This document shows positions 25,708-33,915 of a DNA stretch of 64,000 bases, one piece after another. The stretch covers positions 62,001-126,000 of the forward strand of contig NZ_JAHCPS010000003.1 of NCBI RefSeq assembly GCF_021366795.1, in the 5' to 3' direction. Positions within the stretch are counted from its first letter, which is position 1. Each line of letters opens with the position of its first letter. The DNA comes from Macrococcoides caseolyticum. Its GTDB lineage: Bacteria; Bacillota; Bacilli; Staphylococcales; Staphylococcaceae. The notes beneath the pieces were generated by a model. That model saw nothing but the letters and a program-made list of their open reading frames with translations. It did no database searches and was not told where the DNA came from. The position numbers were made by a program, and so were the translations under genes.

Positions 25708-25745
25708 ATGTTACATAAACATTATATCATATGTTTATGTAACAT
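25708..25745 (-). promoter_or_regulatory. Perfect inverted repeat covering the promoter of the mnh operon
   Basis: ATGTTACATAAACAT (25708-25722) and ATGTTTATGTAACAT (25731-25745) are perfect 15-nt inverted arms around an 8-nt spacer. On the minus strand TATAAT (25726-25721) lies at the spacer edge as a -10. The geometry, two arms around 6-8 bp, resembles a recombinase core site, but the location suggests an operator. Confidence 0.8.
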
Positions 25746-25766
25746 CTAAAAATTTTACTCATCAAA

Positions 25767-25803
25767 AACCCCCAAAGTGATAAAATTTTTCGCTTTGGGG
25801 GTT
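25767..25803 (-). terminator. Terminator of lrgAB
   Basis: AACCCCCAAAGTG pairs with CGCTTTGGGGGTT; the minus-strand reading continues into a T run. It lies downstream of the lrgB stop. Confidence 0.88.
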
Positions 25804-25843
25804 ATTTCGTCGTCATTTTCATTTAATACTTCTAACTAACGTA

Positions 25844-26557
25844 TTATACACCGAGTAAAATTGGTGTAAGCATTGGAATGATTACCACAACAATCACACC
25901 TACAATGACAAGTGCGATACTTGCCATTGAAGTTTCAGTTTCACCTAATTCAGTTGCGGCAGATACACCGAGCGCGTGACCACTTGTACCTAATGCAAGA
26001 CCTCTGGCAATGGGATTACTAATTTTAAAGAAACGTAACATTTTATTACCGAGGGCATAAATAATCACTGCATTTAAGATAACCGCTAATGATGTTAACT
26101 CTGGTATACCACCGATGCCTTTTGATACGGGTAACGCAATAGCTGTCGTTGCTGCTTGAGGTAACATTGAAGCGACAATATCGCTTCCAAAGCCAAAGAG
26201 TTTTGCGACACCATAAATACCGAAGATTGCACCTGTTGTTCCTAATGCAATACCACCAATAATGTGTAACCAATATTTTTGTAATACATCTCTTTTCTTA
26301 TATAACGGTATTGCAAAACAAATAGTTGCTGGTTCTAAGAAGAAACTGATGATACTGCCTCCTTTATTATATGTTTCAAAATCAATCCCAGTAACCGCTA
26401 AGAATGTAATTCCAAAGACCATTCCGACAAAGAGTGGTGCAAATAAGAAGAAGCCATTCGATTTTTTAAACAAAATTTGTCCGATAACAAAAGGAACAAT
26501 TGTCAGTAAAATACCAAAGTATACTGTGTTAACCCCTAAATGATCCATTAACGTCAT
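25844..26557 (-). CDS. lrgB: Antiholin-like protein LrgB
   Basis: 237 residues, about eight transmembrane helices. [57 protein letters not shown] and [19 protein letters not shown] are signature LrgB/CidB blocks. With LrgA it modulates murein hydrolase activity and cell death, and recent work ties the family to pyruvate uptake. Its ATG is 2 nt after the lrgA stop. It is the second gene of the lrgAB operon. Confidence 0.95.
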   Translation of the reverse strand: MTLMDHLGVNTVYFGILLTIVPFVIGQILFKKSNGFFLFAPLFVGMVFGITFLAVTGIDFETYNKGGSIISFFLEPATICFAIPLYKKRDVLQKYWLHIIGGIALGTTGAIFGIYGVAKLFGFGSDIVASMLPQAATTAIALPVSKGIGGIPELTSLAVILNAVIIYALGNKMLRFFKISNPIARGLALGTSGHALGVSAATELGETETSMASIALVIVGVIVVVIIPMLTPILLGV

Positions 26558-26559
26558 AA

Positions 26560-26991
26560 TTAACGCACCTCCGCATTACGATACTTTTTAAGTTCTTTCT
26601 TACTTTTTTCTGAAAGACTTTCTTTACGTTCAGTCATCATCACAATCATTTGTGAGAAGAAACCAGTGCATAAAAGTAATAATAACGTTGAAATAAAGAT
26701 TAATCCGATTATTAAGAATGGGTGTGCACTGATTAATCCTAAAGATTTAACTACTGAAATTCCGGCTGGCACGAACAGTAAACCAATATTATCTGTTAAA
26801 GCTGTTCCGACTTTCTCTACCTGTCCTAATTTTACAATACCTGTACACAAACATATGAATAAGAGTACAAGTCCAATCACTGATGCCGGCATTGGTATCG
26901 GCATAAATGTTTCAATTACTTTTGAGATGAGTAAGATTACTGAAATAACAATGATTTGATGAAAGAAGTTATAAGTTTTTGTATTTGTCAT
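26560..26991 (-). CDS. lrgA: Antiholin-like protein LrgA
   Basis: 143 residues with four transmembrane helices, holin-sized. [18 protein letters not shown] and [21 protein letters not shown] match LrgA/CidA. The C-terminus is basic ([15 protein letters not shown]). GGAGG precedes the ATG. It starts the lrgAB operon directly downstream of lytSR; a cre-like site and LytR-like direct repeats lie in its promoter region. Confidence 0.95.
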   Translation of the reverse strand: MTNTKTYNFFHQIIVISVILLISKVIETFMPIPMPASVIGLVLLFICLCTGIVKLGQVEKVGTALTDNIGLLFVPAGISVVKSLGLISAHPFLIIGLIFISTLLLLLCTGFFSQMIVMMTERKESLSEKSKKELKKYRNAEVR

Positions 26992-27045
26992 TTGAATGAC
27001 CTCCCGTTTTTATCTTGAGTCCATATTACAACGAAACACCCTACA

Positions 27046-27060
27046 ATAAAGCGTTTTCAT
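27046..27060 (-). promoter_or_regulatory. CcpA cre-like site in the lrgAB promoter
   Basis: On the minus strand ATGAAAACGCTTTAT matches the cre consensus except near its 3' end, and overlaps a plausible -35 (TTTATT, 16 bp before TAATAT). Carbon or overflow-metabolism control of lrgAB is inferred. Confidence 0.5.
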
Positions 27061-27063
27061 TCC

Positions 27064-27096
27064 GAGATGCAAAAATAAGATGGTGAAATGCAAAAA
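27064..27096 (-). promoter_or_regulatory. Direct repeats, candidate LytR operator
   Basis: GAGATGCAAAAA (27064-27075) and GAAATGCAAAAA (27085-27096) repeat with a 21-bp period, two helical turns. LytTR-domain regulators bind paired direct repeats at such spacing, and LytR is encoded next door. Confidence 0.55.
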
Positions 27097-27126
27097 AATA
27101 GAGCTAAAATTAATTTAGCCCTATTT
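27097..27126 (-). terminator. Terminator overlapping the lytR stop
   Basis: AAATAGAGCTAAA and TTTAGCCCTATTT pair with one mismatch, followed on the minus strand by a T run. It separates lytSR from lrgAB, probably incompletely. Confidence 0.7.
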
Positions 27127-27832
27127 CATGTTTAAATTGTTTAATATAAGACCTGGAAACTTGTAACTTCACATCATGCGTCAGTTTAACCTGGTACGTA
27201 TTATTAAACCATTGTTCTGCAGATTTGATGTGGTTTTTATTAATAATACTTGAGCGGTGGATCCTCAAAAATTTATCTGGTGGCAATTTCTTCTCAAATG
27301 CACTGAGCGGCTCATGAATGGTATATGTGTTATTCACTGTTACAATATTTAATTGGCCTTCTTCAACGAATAATGCAATAATGTCATGCGTATTAATGAC
27401 ATAAATTTTATCATCAATTTGTACTGAAATAGTGGATACAGTTACATTAAAGCATTTATTTGTGTCGTTTCGGCTCAATCGATCATTTGCTTTATCTAAA
27501 GCTACTTTAATACGATTAAATTCAAATGGCTTTAACACGTAATCTAAAGCATTCAGTTCGAATGCTTTCACCGCATATGTATCATGTGCCGTAGCAAATA
27601 CAATCATAGGTGGTGACTTCATTTTGTTTATTTTCTGTGCTAAATCTAAACCACTTTCATTGATTAAGTTTATATCTAAAAATAACAAATCATACGTTTC
27701 TGAGAGTAAAGCCGTTAATGTCTCTTCAACTGAGTCCGCTTCATCAGTGATATGCTTCTCATCTATTTTATGAATCAAATATTGTAATTCGTTACGTGCT
27801 AAAGGTTCATCATCTACGATTAATATCTTCAT
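27110..27832 (-). CDS. lytR: Response regulator LytR (LytTR family)
   Basis: About 240 residues. The receiver domain has DDEP near residue 8, the phosphoacceptor Asp in LLFLDINLINESG near residue 54 and Lys in DYVLKPFEFNR. The C-terminal LytTR DNA-binding domain contains FLRIHRSSIINKNHI and QVKLTHDVKLQVSRSYIKQFK. It activates lrgAB in response to membrane potential or pyruvate signals relayed by LytS. Of the two consecutive ATGs, the one at 27832 has better Shine-Dalgarno spacing; GGAGG lies in the end of lytS. Confidence 0.94.
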   Translation of the reverse strand: MKILIVDDEPLARNELQYLIHKIDEKHITDEADSVEETLTALLSETYDLLFLDINLINESGLDLAQKINKMKSPPMIVFATAHDTYAVKAFELNALDYVLKPFEFNRIKVALDKANDRLSRNDTNKCFNVTVSTISVQIDDKIYVINTHDIIALFVEEGQLNIVTVNNTYTIHEPLSAFEKKLPPDKFLRIHRSSIINKNHIKSAEQWFNNTYQVKLTHDVKLQVSRSYIKQFKHEIGLN

Positions 27833-27834
27833 CA

Positions 27835-29583
27835 TTATACCTCCGCTCTTTCATAAGGAATATGTGTGTAAAATTTTGTTCCGTTATCTCCTGTTTCGAA
27901 TTGTAATTTTGCATCCAGATGATATAAGCCTACTAAACGCTTATTTAAATTTTCAAGGGCACTACCCGTACCAGAAGTCGAATCCACTTCAATTAATCCA
28001 ATCTTATCACGTTGCTCTAATGGAATACCATTTCCATTATCCGACACTGAAATGATGATTTCATCGTGTTCTTTTTTTACATCAACAAATACATTATTAC
28101 CTGTCTTTCTGTTATGGAAAGCATGCTTTATTGCATTTTCAACTAATATCTGAATAATAAACGGTGGTACCAACGCATCATTACATGAAGGCTCTATATT
28201 GAACTTTATATTAAAACGATTCGGAAACCTCGCTTGCTCTAAAGACAAATAAGCTTCCACTTGTTGTATTTCTTTTTCAATCGTAATTGTATTCTGTCTT
28301 GCCCCTTGTAAATTAGAACGAAAGAATTGACTTAAGTTGAGTAATAATTCACGTGCCTTTTCACTATCAACTCGTATCAAAGCAGAAATTGTATTCATTG
28401 CATTAAAGAAGAAATGAGGATTTACCTGAGCTTGTAACGACTTTATTTCTGCATCTTTTAATAATTTCGACTGCATTTCAATCTCGCCCAGCTCAATTTG
28501 ACTTGAGAATATCGCTGCTAATCCTTCTGCTAATCGTCTTTCTACATAAGTTAATTTCTTATTATCTGTAAAATACATTTTTAAAGTTCCTACGACTTCA
28601 TCATTAACATATAGTGGAATAACGATTGCTCCTTCTAAAGGACATCCTGGATGCGTACAACCTATTTCTTCTTTGCTGTGTGCTTCTTTAATTTCACCTG
28701 AACGAATGACCTGCTTAGATAATTCAGTAATAATCTTCTTCTTTGGTACATGATGATCACTAGCAGCACCGACATGAGCAAGTATATCCGTCTTACTCGT
28801 TATAGATACAGCTGACACTTTCATTAAATCTTTAATCACTTGTGCCGCTTGTGTCGCACTCTCTTCATTTAATCCAAGTCTGAAATATGGTAGCGTCTGA
28901 TTAGCGAGGTTTAATACATCATGCGTCTGCACCGCCCTCATATGTTGTTCTTGTCTCAATGTCGAGAGAATAATTGAAAGAAATATGGCCGTTCCTAAGC
29001 TATTAATTAACGTCATCGGTAGCATAATTAAAGACACGAGTTCCTTTGCATGATTGAAATCAGAAGCAAAAATCATAATGCAAATCATTTGTATCAATTC
29101 CATAACAGCACCAAGAACAATCCCCTGTATAATTGTCGGATATTGGTTATTCTTTAACGCACGATGTCCAAAATAACCCGATAATAATCCGATAATACAA
29201 GAAGATATCACATAAGTATAAGCATCGACACCACCAATTAAATATCTGGAAATACCTGAGACAATACCAACAGCAATACCAACAGCGGGTCCCCCAACTA
29301 GACCAGCAACACTAATTGTGAGCACTCTTGTATTCGCAATTGCAGCATCATTAGAAATCGTTCTAAATATTTGGCTGGAAACGATATGATTATCACGAAT
29401 TTCTACCCCCGTAAAGTTTGACACGACTGCAAATAAACCAAAGACAATAAATAACTGAATTTGAGAGGAAAGCTTATCACGTTCACTCATCACTTTTTTA
29501 AAGTGCGGGATATTCATTAAAATATATGCTACAAGGATTATGAGTCCAACACGTTCAAGTAAAAATATAAAAAGTTCTAACAT
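27835..29583 (-). CDS. lytS: Sensor histidine kinase LytS
   Basis: About 582 residues: a 5TM-Lyt membrane domain (YFGHRALKNNQYPTIIQGIVLGAVMEL region), a GAF domain with CTHPGCPLEGAIVIPLYV, then the HisKA_7TM-type kinase with the phosphoacceptor His in LQAQVNPHFFFNAMNTISALIR and an ATPase domain with VENAIKHAF and SDNGNGI. GGAGG sets the start at 29583, preferred over an upstream TTG. It overlaps the lytR ribosome-binding site, so the pair is coupled. Confidence 0.94.
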   Translation of the reverse strand: MLELFIFLLERVGLIILVAYILMNIPHFKKVMSERDKLSSQIQLFIVFGLFAVVSNFTGVEIRDNHIVSSQIFRTISNDAAIANTRVLTISVAGLVGGPAVGIAVGIVSGISRYLIGGVDAYTYVISSCIIGLLSGYFGHRALKNNQYPTIIQGIVLGAVMELIQMICIMIFASDFNHAKELVSLIMLPMTLINSLGTAIFLSIILSTLRQEQHMRAVQTHDVLNLANQTLPYFRLGLNEESATQAAQVIKDLMKVSAVSITSKTDILAHVGAASDHHVPKKKIITELSKQVIRSGEIKEAHSKEEIGCTHPGCPLEGAIVIPLYVNDEVVGTLKMYFTDNKKLTYVERRLAEGLAAIFSSQIELGEIEMQSKLLKDAEIKSLQAQVNPHFFFNAMNTISALIRVDSEKARELLLNLSQFFRSNLQGARQNTITIEKEIQQVEAYLSLEQARFPNRFNIKFNIEPSCNDALVPPFIIQILVENAIKHAFHNRKTGNNVFVDVKKEHDEIIISVSDNGNGIPLEQRDKIGLIEVDSTSGTGSALENLNKRLVGLYHLDAKLQFETGDNGTKFYTHIPYERAEV

Positions 29584-29650
29584 AATAGCCTCCTTAGTCA
29601 CTCACATTATAACCATAACAACGAAAAAAAGGAATGTAATGAATCATAAA

Positions 29651-29819
29651 AGTAGATGGGACATAAGCATTAAACTTTTATTGTTAAACAGAATAAACGG
29701 CGGAATAGAAAGTGCCAAACGACAAAAACCGAACAAAATCTATAAATCAGAGAACGATTTACTAGTTTTGTCCGGTTTTTTGGAGCAGAATATGTAATCC
29801 CGGTCCCTTTACCATCTCA
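29651..29819. repeat. Dispersed hairpin repeat, copy 2
   Basis: A 24-nt arm at 29725-29748 (AAAACCGAACAAAATC...) pairs with 29756-29779 with few mismatches, followed by TTTTTTGGAGCAGAAT and CCCGGTCCC as in the copy at 16650-16750. Outer segments AGATGGGAC (29653) and GTCCCTTTACCATCT are loosely inverted, giving MITE-like ends. It fills the gap between oatA and lytS and may terminate the acyltransferase gene only poorly, since that gene runs away from it. Confidence 0.68.
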
Positions 29820-31583
29820 CTATTTATCTACAACTTTTAAAATTTCTTCTGTTACTATTTTATTCATTGCAAGAACACCTGGATATTCAAGATGGATACC
29901 ATCTGGTGCAAAGTATTCAGGATGGCCTTGAGATTCTTTATACCAATCTATAATATGCACATTTTTATATTTCTTTGAGAAACGATGCATTTCCTCATTT
30001 ACGTGTGCCTCATAATCTCTAGGCACACGCGCTGTTACTAAGAACACTTGTGCTTTATCAAACTTTTTGAGGATAGTCTCCATGTGGATATCCTGAAAAT
30101 CTCCATTTGTCCCTAAATAAAGCACGACGATGCCATCTTTTCGATTGAATTCAGGATAATTATCTGCAACTGGGATCGCCTTATAAATACTACGTCCGAC
30201 TTCACCATCTATTGTAGCATTTGGGAAGACTTTTTTAATTTCGAAGTTAATGTCAACCAATACTGAGTCACCAATAAATAATGGGGCGTACGGATACGAC
30301 TTCGTCTGACCTTCTTGCTGAATATCATCTGGTGCATCAATCGGTGAAATTTGTTTTAAAGCAGGCGCAATCGATTTTGTCTGTGTGACAACAATTTTAT
30401 TCTCGTTGGCTGGTGCTTCAGCTTTCACTGTTTTAAGTAAAAATGGTGTTGATAGTAGTAAGTATAAACTCATCAAAATTGTTGCAAATTGTTTAGCTGT
30501 TTTCACATCAATAAATGCCTTTAATCCTCTTCTTCTGAAAGGTTGCTCAATCAATTGATAACTAATTATCGCCATAATGACTGTTAATATTAATGATAAA
30601 AGATGTACATACCATGGTATTTGACCTTGAATAAAATGAGATTGCATTAATACGATAATTGGATAATGCCATAAGTAAAGACTATACGAATAACGACCAA
30701 TCCATGTCAGGACAGGAATACTTAATACTTTAGATAATATTGTATCAGGGTGTACAATTGCCATAATAAAAAATAATGTGAATAGACCTAAAAAATATAA
30801 TCCACCTTGGAATACAGATGCACTATGCTCTGTAAACACAAAGAACGAACGGATTAAAAAGATACATCCTGCTAACCCAATGATATCAATACTCCATACC
30901 ATCCATTGTGGTGGATTATTTTTAAGTTTATATGCCGGCCAAATTAAAGCGAGCATCGCACCTAATAATAATGTTTGCAGACGCGTATCTGTTCCAAAGT
31001 AAATACGTGAAATGCTTTTAGCCGGATCAAACATCATCCACATTATAGCCATGGAAACAATCGATATAAAGAAAAATAATAATAAAATATTAGACTTCTT
31101 CTTTAAATATTTAAATAATAATAATAATACGAATGGAAATAATAAATAGAACTGTTCTTCAATAGCAAGTGACCATAAATGCTTTAATGGCCTTGGTTCC
31201 AAACTTTGAAAATAATCAAGTCCATCAAAGATGTACCACCAGTTCGATACATACACAAGTGCTGCAAACATATCCTTTTTTACCTGGTAAAGCAATTCAC
31301 GATCAAAAAATATAATATATTGAATGACTATAAACATCATAAATAAAACAGGTGGTAATAAACGTTTTATACGTTTATACCAAAAATGTAGTAAATTGAT
31401 TGAGCCATTTGTTTCATATTCTTTAATTAATAAAGTTGTAATTAAGTAACCAGATATAATAAAAAATGTATCAACACCCAGAAAGCCACCTGGTAGCCAC
31501 TTAGGATTAAGGTGAAATATAATAATTGCGATAACAGCAATTGCTCTCATACCATCTAATCCAGGGAAATATTGCTTATTCAT
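29820..31583 (-). CDS. oatA: OatA-like peptidoglycan O-acetyltransferase
   Basis: 587 residues, close to the length of S. aureus OatA. The N-terminal acyltransferase_3 membrane domain (FPGLDGMRAIAVIAIIIFHL; LKHLWSLAIEEQFYLLFP) is followed by an extracellular SGNH hydrolase domain with Ser in FIGDSVLVD, Asn in LGTNGDF and the DxxH box in APDGIHLE. Such enzymes acetylate MurNAc O6 and confer lysozyme resistance; wall teichoic acid or other acceptors cannot be excluded from sequence. It is monocistronic. Confidence 0.9.
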   Translation of the reverse strand: MNKQYFPGLDGMRAIAVIAIIIFHLNPKWLPGGFLGVDTFFIISGYLITTLLIKEYETNGSINLLHFWYKRIKRLLPPVLFMMFIVIQYIIFFDRELLYQVKKDMFAALVYVSNWWYIFDGLDYFQSLEPRPLKHLWSLAIEEQFYLLFPFVLLLLFKYLKKKSNILLLFFFISIVSMAIMWMMFDPAKSISRIYFGTDTRLQTLLLGAMLALIWPAYKLKNNPPQWMVWSIDIIGLAGCIFLIRSFFVFTEHSASVFQGGLYFLGLFTLFFIMAIVHPDTILSKVLSIPVLTWIGRYSYSLYLWHYPIIVLMQSHFIQGQIPWYVHLLSLILTVIMAIISYQLIEQPFRRRGLKAFIDVKTAKQFATILMSLYLLLSTPFLLKTVKAEAPANENKIVVTQTKSIAPALKQISPIDAPDDIQQEGQTKSYPYAPLFIGDSVLVDINFEIKKVFPNATIDGEVGRSIYKAIPVADNYPEFNRKDGIVVLYLGTNGDFQDIHMETILKKFDKAQVFLVTARVPRDYEAHVNEEMHRFSKKYKNVHIIDWYKESQGHPEYFAPDGIHLEYPGVLAMNKIVTEEILKVVDK

Positions 31584-31737
31584 TAAATTTGACCCACCTT
31601 TTTAACATAAACGTAACATAATTGAAATACTTTATTAATAATACATGCTATTTCCTATTTTTACAACCTAAATATTTGCATTTAAATGTTTAAATTTGTA
31701 ATACTCCTAATAAGAATAGCATTTAATCAAAAAAAAT

Positions 31738-31774
31738 CACAACTTATATTAGCAAAATTCTAATATAAGTTGTG
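31738..31774 (-). terminator. Terminator of the 34-codon gene
   Basis: CACAACTTATATTAG (31738-31752) and CTAATATAAGTTGTG (31760-31774) form a perfect 15-bp stem, followed on the minus strand by eight T residues. Confidence 0.9.
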
Positions 31775-31793
31775 AAAATTAAGCAATCAAATA

Positions 31794-31898
31794 TTACTTA
31801 TTCTTATTTTCTGAAACCTCTTTAACTTTACCTTCGATTTTAACTTTTGTTTCATCTTTTACAGTTCCAGAAATCGTTCCTTTTTTCTCTTCAGCCAT
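31794..31898 (-). CDS. Small Lys/Glu-rich protein (34 aa), CsbD-like
   Basis: ATG at 31898 with GGAGG 8 nt upstream and a strong terminator downstream. The product begins MAEEKKGTISGTVKDETKVK and continues IEGKVKEVSENKNK: hydrophilic, highly charged, without cysteine or membrane segment. Its GxVKxxTKVxxEGKVKEV pattern resembles a short piece of CsbD-family stress proteins, but this is too short to be sure. It has its own gap upstream and is separated from azoR, which is transcribed towards it. Confidence 0.75.
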   Translation of the reverse strand: MAEEKKGTISGTVKDETKVKIEGKVKEVSENKNK

Positions 31899-32005
31899 TA
31901 TGAATACCTCCCTCTACTTACTATGTTTACTATGTATCTATTATAACGGATGAGACATTTTTTGTGTAATAATAGCTCTAAACACCCTACTATTTCATAA
32001 TAAAA

Positions 32006-32033
32006 GCACCGACATCTTAAGAGATATCGGTGC
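32006..32033 (-). terminator. Terminator of azoR
   Basis: GCACCGACATCT pairs with AGATATCGGTGC with one mismatch across a short loop; TTTTATTAT follows on the minus strand. Confidence 0.8.
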
Positions 32034-32045
32034 ACGCTTATATCA

Positions 32046-32681
32046 TTAGAATGATTTAGCAACTGCTTGTGCTTTTTCAATTGCAGCAGATTTAATCCCA
32101 TCTGCTTGATCTGGAACAGCATTATGACCTTCAATAATGATTTCTTCAACACTTGGAATACCGAAGAATCCTAAGATTGTTTGTAAGTAACGGTTACCCA
32201 TTTCGAAATCTGCAGCTGGTCCTTCTGAATAGAATCCACCACGTGCCTGAATGATTACAGCTTTTTTATCTGTTAATAAGCCTACTGGACCTTCAGCAGT
32301 ATATTTGAATGCTTTTCCTGCAACAGCTACTGCATCAATATAAGCTTTTACAATCGCCGGGAATGATAAGTTCCACATCGGTGTAACGAATACATATTTA
32401 TCTGCCGCAGCAAACTCATCACTTAATTCATTTAAACGTGCTACTTTTTGTTGTTCTGTTTCAGTTAAATTTTCAAATGCTTCTCCGGATTGTAATTTGC
32501 CCCAACCTGCAAATACTTCTTTATCAATTAATGGAATAAATGTTTCATATAAATCAATGTGTTTCACTTCATGATCAGGGTGTGATGCTTTGTAACTTTC
32601 TATAAATGCTTTCCCTGTTGCCATTGAAAATGAAACTGTTTCATCATTTGGATGTCCTGTGATGTATAATACTTTAGTCAT
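32046..32681 (-). CDS. azoR: FMN-dependent NADH:quinone/azo oxidoreductase
   Basis: 211 residues of the flavodoxin-like AzoR/AcpD family. The N-terminal phosphate-binding loop [18 protein letters not shown], the FMN-contact [19 protein letters not shown] near residue 105 and [11 protein letters not shown] near residue 150 are typical. It catalyses two-electron reduction of azo compounds and quinones with NADH, protecting from thiol or quinone stress. AGGAG precedes the ATG. It is monocistronic. Confidence 0.94.
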   Translation of the reverse strand: MTKVLYITGHPNDETVSFSMATGKAFIESYKASHPDHEVKHIDLYETFIPLIDKEVFAGWGKLQSGEAFENLTETEQQKVARLNELSDEFAAADKYVFVTPMWNLSFPAIVKAYIDAVAVAGKAFKYTAEGPVGLLTDKKAVIIQARGGFYSEGPAADFEMGNRYLQTILGFFGIPSVEEIIIEGHNAVPDQADGIKSAAIEKAQAVAKSF

Positions 32682-32785
32682 GTGTATTACTCCTTTTAAA
32701 ATAAGTTTATTTTTTATACTTGATATATTTATTATATTAAAAAATCAAAAATAGTCAATATAAATGTTTTAATTATTTTTAGATA

Positions 32786-32822
32786 CAAAAAAGGACGGCC
32801 CTAAAACAATTGGGTTCGTCCC
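32786..32822 (-). terminator. Terminator of the DUF1801 gene
   Basis: GGACGGCCC and GGGTTCGTCC form an imperfect stem; a run of six T residues follows on the minus strand. Confidence 0.7.
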
Positions 32823-32850
32823 ATTTATCCTCAATGTAACTCAGACTGAC

Positions 32851-33222
32851 TTATTTTCTCCAGAATGTTGTTACTTCCTGTTTATCTTCAATATTAAATT
32901 CAATTATTTCTTTAATTAAAGGGTAATCAATTGCCTGATTCCATTTTATTTTAAATAATCCTGCTGTTTGTTGGTAACCTGCTTTTTCAATTTTCTCTTT
33001 AAATCGAGCCATTGTTTGGTTTTCAGGTGCAATAGAAAGATGTGCTTTCGCTGAACTGATACCTAAAATAAATGTGCCATGATCAGAGTACATCGGTGTA
33101 TTCCATTTAAATTCACGCTCTAGTTGCGGGAATGTCTTTTCAATCCATTCAAACAATGCCTGAGCCTTTCCTAAATGATTGACATCTTCTAATTTATTAA
33201 AAAACGGATCAAATTGATGCAT
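32851..33222 (-). CDS. DUF1801-family protein
   Basis: 123 residues with the DUF1801 (YdhG-like) pattern: WIEKTFPQLEREFKWNTPMYSDHGTFILGISSAKAHLSIAP near residues 26-67, including the conserved aromatic and Pro residues. The fold is TBP-like; a Bacillus relative was proposed as a frataxin-like iron chaperone, but the function here is unproven. GGAGG precedes the ATG. It stands 27 nt after the ABC operon and may belong to it. Confidence 0.85.
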   Translation of the reverse strand: MHQFDPFFNKLEDVNHLGKAQALFEWIEKTFPQLEREFKWNTPMYSDHGTFILGISSAKAHLSIAPENQTMARFKEKIEKAGYQQTAGLFKIKWNQAIDYPLIKEIIEFNIEDKQEVTTFWRK

Positions 33223-33249
33223 ACAGTATCCTCCATCAGGCTTTTATTT

Positions 33250-33915
33250 TTATTGTAACATATCTTCAAAAGCCCATCCTTTTTCTATCAAAACCTCTTT
33301 ATAAAATGGATCTCGACCAATCAATTTAATATAATCACCAATTGCTTCAACTTCATCAAGATGATGTGTTGTTAATATGATACATTTATCTTGTTTCAAC
33401 TGATTAATTAAGCGATGAATGTCATATCTTGACTTCAAATCTATTCCGACAGTTGGTTCATCCAAAATGATTATATCAGGATTACCTAATAATCCTACAA
33501 GCATATTCACTTTGCGTTTCGTACCTCCCGAAAGTGATTGTATAGTCGCTTTGTCTTCATTTAAATTTAGCGCCTGTTTATATTCCATGATACGTTCTTC
33601 ACTTATTGGATTTTTATAGAGATCTTTAAAGAAACGTATATTCTCCCTTACTGTCATATGTTCAAATAAAGCAATATCTTGTGGAATATAGCCTAACCTT
33701 TCTTTCAATGCTTTTGAAGTGAATACTTCTCCAAAGTACTTAATGGTACCCTGATTAAAAGATTCGAGTTTCGCAATCATTCTAAGTAAAGTTGATTTAC
33801 CTGCACCATTTTCCCCCAGAAGTATTGTTACTGCATGATGCTCAAAAGTCGTTGTTAATTCATTGAAAATTTCCTTTTTACCATAATGTTTAGTCAGATT
33901 TTGAATTTCTATCAT
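33250..33915 (-). CDS. ABC transporter ATP-binding protein
   Basis: 221 residues, one nucleotide-binding domain. Walker A GENGAGKST near residue 34, Q-loop IPQDIALFEH, signature SLSGGTKRKVN, Walker B IIILDEP and H-loop TTHHLDE are all intact. The SGGTKRK signature is usual in exporters of the ABC-2 class. It overlaps the upstream permease gene by 4 nt, forming an exporter with the two membrane proteins. The substrate is unknown. Confidence 0.93.
   Translation of the reverse strand: MIEIQNLTKHYGKKEIFNELTTTFEHHAVTILLGENGAGKSTLLRMIAKLESFNQGTIKYFGEVFTSKALKERLGYIPQDIALFEHMTVRENIRFFKDLYKNPISEERIMEYKQALNLNEDKATIQSLSGGTKRKVNMLVGLLGNPDIIILDEPTVGIDLKSRYDIHRLINQLKQDKCIILTTHHLDEVEAIGDYIKLIGRDPFYKEVLIEKGWAFEDMLQ

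Noticed and set aside
25708-25745. Attachment site of an integrated element
   Set aside because: No second copy was found in the window and no mobile-element cargo adjoins; the palindrome overlaps a promoter and the neighbouring recombinase fold lacks catalytic residues.
31898-32152. 84-residue frame antisense/out of frame to azoR
   Set aside because: It lies in another frame within azoR, with no ribosome-binding site, and reads as noise.
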